This document shows, one piece after another, positions 52,092 through 56,934 of a stretch of 56,934 bases of DNA. Position numbers and translations under genes: made by a program. The notes beneath the pieces are model-generated. The model was not told the DNA's origin and did not search any database. It worked only from the letters and a program-made list of their open reading frames with translations. Each line of letters opens with the position of its first letter. Positions within the stretch are counted from its first letter, which is position 1. Origin of the DNA: Bacteroidetes bacterium OLB11 (GTDB lineage: Bacteria; Bacteroidota; Bacteroidia; Chitinophagales; Chitinophagaceae); contig LNFQ01000038.1 in NCBI GenBank assembly GCA_001567165.1, forward strand, positions 1 to 56,934, in the 5' to 3' direction.

Positions 52092-53285
52092 ATGTACACC
52101 CTTTTCTCAATAAAAAGATACATAGAACAAATTATCATGTTTCCTTTTGTGGTTTTGGGAAAAATATTTGCAAACTTAAATCCGCTCAAAGAAGAATATG
52201 ATGTTTTTCTTTTTTTTCCAGGCTTTGCAATTGGCGGAGCCGAACGTGTCAATGCAGAAATCGTGAAAGCTTTAGCTGATAAAAAAGTAATCATCTTTTT
52301 TACTAAAAACTCTCCGAATGATGGTATGAAACATTTTTTTCAATTACCTCATGTGACCATCAAAGAAATCAATAAGTGGACAGATAATAAATGGAAATAT
52401 TGGAATAACTTGATATATAGAGGAATTTGCAGCACGTATATCAATAAGCAAAATAGAAAACCCAGTGTGTTTATCGGACAGTGCAATTTTGCTTATAAGC
52501 TAACTCCTCACATCAATCGTTCTATAAAAATTACCGAACTGATTCACATGTACGACCCAAAATTCACATGGGTTTGGGCTCCTTTTATTCAATTTATAAA
52601 TCAAAGAATTATTGTAGGAAAAGTGTTTCAAAAAAAAGTTTGCACTATGCTATCAAAATGCTGGAATCCCTTCAAAATATTTAAGCAGACTCAAAATCAT
52701 TTTTTACAAATTAGAATATCTTCCTACACTTTTTCATCAACGCACATTTGAATTGCCTTTAAAAGTTTATTATGCTGGTAGAGGTGGTCCACAAAAAGAG
52801 TATGGATTATCGTGAAAATCATACAAGCATGTAGAGCCAAAAATTTACCAATCGAATTTAAACTCGCAGGGCCTTTTAAAGAAGAACTTCCACTCGAATT
52901 GATAGAAGATAAAACCTATGTCGGTGAGCTCAAAGGTGGTGAAGAAATGTATGCCTTACATAAAAATAATGATGTCCTTTTAATGACTTCTGCATGGGAA
53001 GGATTTCCTCTTGTTATTATGGAAGCAATGGCATTTGGTGCAATTCCATTGGTTAGTAATATTGACGCAATTCCCGAACATATTCAACATGGGAAAAATG
53101 GCTTTTTATTAAATCATGTTGATAATGAAAATAAACTGGTAGATGAAGCTGTCGTAAATTTAATCAAACTCATTGACGCAAAATCAACCTTGAAAAATAT
53201 TTCTCAAAATGCTTACGACTATGCAATCAATAATTTCTCTGAAGAAAAATTTATTAACTCATATAGAGAAAGTATTTTAAATTAA
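52092..53285 (+). CDS. GT4-type (group 1) glycosyltransferase, frame broken twice
   Basis: Frames 52092-52751 and 52812-53285, with a middle piece in another frame, make one ~397-residue protein when the A8 run at 52630-52637 loses a base and the A5 run at 52793-52797 gains one. The N-terminal half has FFPGFAIGGAERVNAEIVKA. The C-terminal half has YYAGRGGPQKRVWIIV across the second site and the donor-binding motif EGFPLVIMEAMAFGAIPLVS, followed by GKNGFL. It adds a sugar from a nucleotide donor, probably to the glycan handled by the neighbouring flippase. Confidence 0.85.
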
Positions 53286-53292
53286 TTGATAC

Positions 53293-53300
53293 TATTTTTG
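53293..53300 (+). promoter_or_regulatory. Candidate -7 box TATTTTTG
   Basis: It matches TAnnTTTG, 7 bases before the ATG of the DUF4340 gene. Confidence 0.35.
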
Positions 53301-53307
53301 TCCTCAA

Positions 53308-54315
53308 ATGAAAAGAAATATTTTATACTTTGGTATCCTAGCTGTATTAGCAATTGCAGTTTATTTTTTATTTTTCACTGAAGGTAAAAGTACATTTGAA
53401 AAATCTGAAGTGAATTTTAAAGTAAAAGACACTGCATCGATTCAAAAAATATTTTTGACTGACTTGCAAAATCATAATATCAAATTAGAACGTAGTGTCG
53501 ATGGCTGGGTGTTGAATGATAGCCTACAACCTCGACCAGATGCGATAGAAGGGCTACTTAGTGTTTTGGCAACTCAAGATGCAGAGCAAGTAGTTCCTAT
53601 GTCGTTTCATGATAATGTGGTGAAAGATTTAAGTGTCAATAATGTTAAAATTGAATTATATACTGCAGCAGGTAAAACACATTGTTTTTATATAGGGGCA
53701 AATCCAGGTGCAAACAATCTCACCTATATGCTGAATGAAGGAGCTAAAAGACCCTATATTGTTAGGCAACCTATCCAAAATACGTTTGTGGGGGCTTATT
53801 ATTTTACATCAGTGGATGAGTGGAGAACACGGAAAATATTTTATTCAAATAACCCAATCGAAATGATAGATGTGAGCTATAAAGACTCTACTAAATATTC
53901 TTACCATATTCAAATAAACGGAGATAGCATTCAATTTTCAGGAAAACAAAATAGTAACCTTCCTCTCAATAAAAAACGGGTTTATGACTACTTAAAACTT
54001 TTTGAAAATGTGTACTGTATGGGGTTTGAGCACTCTCTACTTGGGAAAGATAGTATTATGAAAAGTGTTGATGTGTTAGGGACCGTCACAGTGAAAAGAA
54101 AAAATACACAACAAAGTTCAATTACTTTTTATTTTAAACCTATCGGGAAAACAACAAACAAAATTATCCAAATTGGAAACAAAGAATATGATTATGATTT
54201 CTTTTTTGGGAGTGATGATAAAAATAACTTCATGCTTTTTAGCAGAAAAACAATAGAAAATATGTTGAGAGCTTTTTCCGAATTTTACGAACAAGATTCA
54301 CAACAACCCTTATAA
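53308..54315 (+). CDS. DUF4340 membrane-anchored protein
   Basis: 335 residues, with one N-terminal anchor (ILYFGILAVLAIAVYFLFF, 5-23) and a periplasmic part of repeated strand-rich units. The matching features are VKDTASIQKIFLTDLQNHNI and the DEWRTRKIFYSNNPIEMIDV segment, typical of DUF4340 in Bacteroidota. In some phyla DUF4340 accompanies gliding/ABC (GldG-like) transporters. No such genes are next to it here. Function unknown. Six bases separate it from the acyltransferase gene, so they are likely co-transcribed. Confidence 0.78.
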   Translation: MKRNILYFGILAVLAIAVYFLFFTEGKSTFEKSEVNFKVKDTASIQKIFLTDLQNHNIKLERSVDGWVLNDSLQPRPDAIEGLLSVLATQDAEQVVPMSFHDNVVKDLSVNNVKIELYTAAGKTHCFYIGANPGANNLTYMLNEGAKRPYIVRQPIQNTFVGAYYFTSVDEWRTRKIFYSNNPIEMIDVSYKDSTKYSYHIQINGDSIQFSGKQNSNLPLNKKRVYDYLKLFENVYCMGFEHSLLGKDSIMKSVDVLGTVTVKRKNTQQSSITFYFKPIGKTTNKIIQIGNKEYDYDFFFGSDDKNNFMLFSRKTIENMLRAFSEFYEQDSQQPL

Positions 54316-54320
54316 ATCTT

Positions 54321-55187
54321 TTGATTTTGTATTTCATTTTATACTCCATATTTTATTTAATATCATTGTTCCCACTGCGAATTTTGTATTGGATATCTGA
54401 CTTGGTATTTGTCATTTTATATCACGTTTTGAAATACAGAATGAAAGTAACAACCCAAAATTTGAGTTTATCTTTTCCAGAAAAATCAACTGAAGAATTA
54501 CAAGACATAGCAAAAAACTATTATCGAAATTTATGTGATAGTATTGTAGAAACAATTAAGCTCATCAGCATTTCAAAAAAAGAGCTCTATAAGCGAGTAA
54601 AATGTAATTGGGAAATATTTGACATGATGACCGAGCAAAACCGTAATGGACAAGCATATATGTCACATCAGTTTAATTGGGAATGGAGTACTGTATTGTG
54701 TAATTGGAATGTGCCACGACGATTCACCGGACTTTACATGCCTCTTACCAATCATGCTTTCGATAAATTGTATCAGACAATTCGCTCTCGAAGTGGCACA
54801 AAATTGATAAGAGTGCAAGACATGCAAAAAGAGATGGGTGAAATTCAAAAAGGAAAAGTCTTGTGGGGGTTTATTGCAGACCAAAATCCCAGTGACCCTA
54901 AGAGGGTTTCGTGGAATGATTTTCTCAATCGAAAAACAGCCTTCTTTAAAGGTCCAGAATTTGTTGCAAGGCGATATAATAATATCGTATATTTTGGTGA
55001 GATTATAAAGATGAAAAGAGGATATTATGAAATCAAAATGAAACTGGCGTTTGAAAATCCAAAGAATACAAAAGAAGGTGAAATTACCGAAACTTATGTA
55101 CGCCACTTAGAGGACTCTATCAAACGCCAGCCTGCGAATTGGGTTTGGTCTCATCGAAGGTGGAAACACCAACTTGTTACTGATTAG
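54321..55187 (+). CDS. Lipid A / lysophospholipid acyltransferase (LpxL/HtrB family)
   Basis: 288 residues from a TTG start at 54321. N-terminal membrane anchor (LYFILYSIFYLISLFPLRIL), then the acyltransferase with the HxxxxE active-site motif SHQFNWEWS (His115, Glu120; Asp is commoner at the second place) and GFIADQNPSDPKR further on. It would add a secondary acyl chain to lipid A or a related amino-lipid. The frame is intact. It converges on thiolase across a long palindromic terminator. Confidence 0.85.
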   Translation: MILYFILYSIFYLISLFPLRILYWISDLVFVILYHVLKYRMKVTTQNLSLSFPEKSTEELQDIAKNYYRNLCDSIVETIKLISISKKELYKRVKCNWEIFDMMTEQNRNGQAYMSHQFNWEWSTVLCNWNVPRRFTGLYMPLTNHAFDKLYQTIRSRSGTKLIRVQDMQKEMGEIQKGKVLWGFIADQNPSDPKRVSWNDFLNRKTAFFKGPEFVARRYNNIVYFGEIIKMKRGYYEIKMKLAFENPKNTKEGEITETYVRHLEDSIKRQPANWVWSHRRWKHQLVTD

Positions 55188-55438
55188 AAATCACACTCAT
55201 CTATTTTCATTTCCAACTTCGCGGACCAAAGAAATTAGTTTGTAAAAATTAATTCATGTAACAAATATAATGAAAATTAATGGCAAAAACAAATATTTCT
55301 TATTGCAATTTTATTATAATCGAGAATAATAAATTGAATGATGTGATAATGGTTGTTGAAACTTGACTTCAATTAATTGATTATTTGCCACTTGAAAATA
55401 TAGAGTAGTGAAATTCTTAATCTAGAAAAAACAGAGTA

Positions 55439-55484
55439 AAAATTAGAATATAGGTTTTTTATTAAAAACCTATATTCTAATTTT
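55439..55484. terminator. Perfect 21-bp palindromic hairpin between convergent genes
   Basis: AAAATTAGAATATAGGTTTTT (55439-55459) and its exact reverse complement (55464-55484) enclose the 4-base loop TATT. It lies between the acyltransferase (+) and thiolase (-), is A/T-tailed on both sides and so can terminate from both directions. The remaining 55188-55521 gap shows nothing else. Confidence 0.75.
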
Positions 55485-55521
55485 ATATTGTGCAATTTGA
55501 GTGAAATTTAGTACCCTTTTT

Positions 55522-56700
55522 TTACAAACGCTCTATCACTACAGCAGAAGCTCCACCTCCACCATTACAAATACCAACCATACCATATTTCGCATTTTTC
55601 TGGTTTAATACGTTTATTAAAGTAACTAAAATACGAGAGCCACTGCTTCCTAAAGGATGACCCATTGAAACAGCACCCCCATTAACATTTACTTTTGAAG
55701 GGTCTAAAGATAGGATTTGGATATTTGCCAAACTTACAACGGCAAACGCTTCATTTAATTCAATATATTCAATGTCTTTCATTTCCAACCCTGCTTTTTT
55801 AGCTGCTAAAGGCATTGCAACGCTTGGTGATGTTGTGAACCATTCAGGTGCTTGTTCTGCATCTGCATAAGAAAGTATTTTTGCAATAGGTTTAAGGCCT
55901 AATTCTTCCATTTTTTCTTTACTCATCAAAACTAAAGCACTCGCTCCATCATTCATTGTGCTTGAGTTTGCAGCAGTCACAGAACCATCTTTTACAAAGA
56001 CTGGTTTCAAAGTAGGAATTTTTTCAAATTTTACATTCCAAGGTTCTTCATCTTTATCCATGATTTTAGGTTCTGCATTTCGTTGAGGAATTTCAACTGG
56101 AACTATTTCATTTGAAAAATGACCGGCTTCCCATGCAGCTTGACTTCTTTTGTAGCTTTCAATTGCAAAAGCATCTTGAGCTTCTCTAGAAATATTTAAT
56201 TCTTTAGCACATAACTCAGCGGCATTTCCCATCATATAATTATTATACACATCTAGCAATCCGTCTTTCACAATACCATCTTCTAAAGTCACATTTCCAT
56301 ACTTATTTCCAAAGCGCATATTATGAGAATAGAAAGGTACTTTACTCATGCTTTCCATACCTCCGGCAACTACGATGTCAGCATCTCCTAAGCGAATACT
56401 TTGTGTTGCTATCATCACAGATTTCATACCACTTGCACATACTTTATTGATGGTTGTACAATTCACATTATTGGGTAATCCAGCAAACTTTGCAGCTTGG
56501 CGAGCAGGAGCCTGCCCCAAACCTCCTTGCATTACACACCCCATATAAACTTCTTGCACGTCTTCTGGCTTAATGCCGGCTCTTTTTACAGCTTCCTTGA
56601 TTGCTGTTCCTCCTAAATTTGTAGCAGATATGTCTTTTAATGCTCCTCCAAAACTTCCCATGGGGGTTCTTACTGCTGAAACGATATATACTTCTTTCAT
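55522..56700 (-). CDS. atoB: Acetyl-CoA C-acetyltransferase (thiolase)
   Basis: 392 residues from the ATG at 56700 (MKEVYIVSAVRTPMGSFGGA); the frame is open upstream but without homology. The catalytic Cys lies in NKVCASGMKSV (~88), the His in MGHPLGSSGSR (~349) and the second Cys in GICNGGGGAS (~379). NEAFAVV is also present. It makes acetoacetyl-CoA from two acetyl-CoA, or cleaves it, and so links to the CoA-transferase subunit at 20177. The frame is intact. The last 234 bases of the window, 56701-56934, show nothing. Confidence 0.94.
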   Translation of the reverse strand: MKEVYIVSAVRTPMGSFGGALKDISATNLGGTAIKEAVKRAGIKPEDVQEVYMGCVMQGGLGQAPARQAAKFAGLPNNVNCTTINKVCASGMKSVMIATQSIRLGDADIVVAGGMESMSKVPFYSHNMRFGNKYGNVTLEDGIVKDGLLDVYNNYMMGNAAELCAKELNISREAQDAFAIESYKRSQAAWEAGHFSNEIVPVEIPQRNAEPKIMDKDEEPWNVKFEKIPTLKPVFVKDGSVTAANSSTMNDGASALVLMSKEKMEELGLKPIAKILSYADAEQAPEWFTTSPSVAMPLAAKKAGLEMKDIEYIELNEAFAVVSLANIQILSLDPSKVNVNGGAVSMGHPLGSSGSRILVTLINVLNQKNAKYGMVGICNGGGGASAVVIERL

Positions 56701-56934
56701 ATAAAAAAATTTTTGCGAATGTAAGATTTCTCGCCCAACTATTTGCAATGAATCAATAAATAATAGTTTAAATCTACTTTTAAGTCTTTTTTTTAACCCC
56801 ATTATCATTTTCTTTATTTAATCATATTGCAAATAAAAATGTAGTATAAGTAATATAAACCCAGATTACGCAATAGCAAAAAAACACTTAGATTAGATTA
56901 GTATCGAAAAAACCAAACGCGCAGCAGCAGAAAA

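Noticed and set aside
10348..52797. Programmed ribosomal frameshifting as a general expression mode
   Set aside because: Breaks fall in unrelated genes, in both directions, at plain A/T runs without stimulatory structures or a common slippery heptamer.
54663..55106. 147-codon minus-strand frame
   Set aside because: It is antisense to the conserved LpxL-like acyltransferase.
1..56934. tRNA, rRNA, CRISPR arrays, prophage or integrative element
   Set aside because: No clover-leaf-like GC-rich stretch, regularly spaced repeat, integrase or phage structural gene was seen; only the IS110 part is mobile.

Overview
The window is AT-rich chromosomal DNA from a member of the Bacteroidota, probably a Chitinophagales/Saprospiria-like or related free-living lineage. 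The evidence is a gliding-motility-type C-terminal domain (type IX secretion) next to a PorP/SprF-like gene, an LpxC-FabZ fusion, DUF4292 and DUF4340 proteins, lipoproteins with SC lipoboxes, and many -7 boxes of the Bacteroidota type (TAnnTTTG) lying only a few bases before start codons. No rRNA, tRNA, CRISPR array, prophage or replication origin was seen.

Layout. 1-1289: the 5' part of an IS110-family element, with a candidate bridge-RNA leader, inserted in a SulP anion transporter gene. 1998-6198: a dicarboxylate/glutamate-type symporter, a small membrane protein, arginase and an esterase-like lipoprotein. 6351-20893: a conserved housekeeping block with dnaN, dut, a sugar nucleotidyltransferase, a TPR lipoprotein, a DUF4292 lipoprotein, yidD, an S41 protease, a PIF1/RecD-like helicase, an HD hydrolase, lpxD, lpxC-fabZ, a lipoprotein and a CoA-transferase subunit. 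20956-24951: a small unknown gene, a lipoprotein, dprA, and an MbnP/MbnH-like pair (copper protein plus di-haem peroxidase). 25494-30104: an unrecognised two-gene unit and an outer-membrane protein. 30146-39022: OsmC, a 2-hydroxyacid dehydrogenase, a very large M1 peptidase with a C-terminal beta-barrel, a methyltransferase and topA. 39250-44249: TPR protein, long-chain acyl-CoA synthetase, response regulator, a remnant of a type I restriction subunit, and an Nfu-type Fe-S protein. 44400-55187: a T9SS surface protein with a PorP partner, then a surface-glycan group (methyltransferase plus flippase, TylF-type methyltransferase, glycosyltransferase), a DUF4340 protein and an LpxL-like acyltransferase. 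55522-56700: thiolase.

The most pervasive feature is that about fifteen otherwise normal genes, including essential topA, are broken by single-base indels. Nearly all lie in A/T runs, and both missing and extra bases occur. I read this mainly as uncorrected homopolymer errors in the assembly, with slippage rescue as the less likely alternative. I therefore annotate each as one gene and give the fragment borders. One apparent fusion (methyltransferase plus flippase) is probably the same artefact in reverse.

I do not see a clear new defence or mobile system. The best leads are the IS110 leader RNA, the MbnP/MbnH pair, the uncharacterised gene pair at 25494-28888, the M1-peptidase/beta-barrel protein, and the small gene at 20981-21251 whose -7 box sits inside an inverted repeat.
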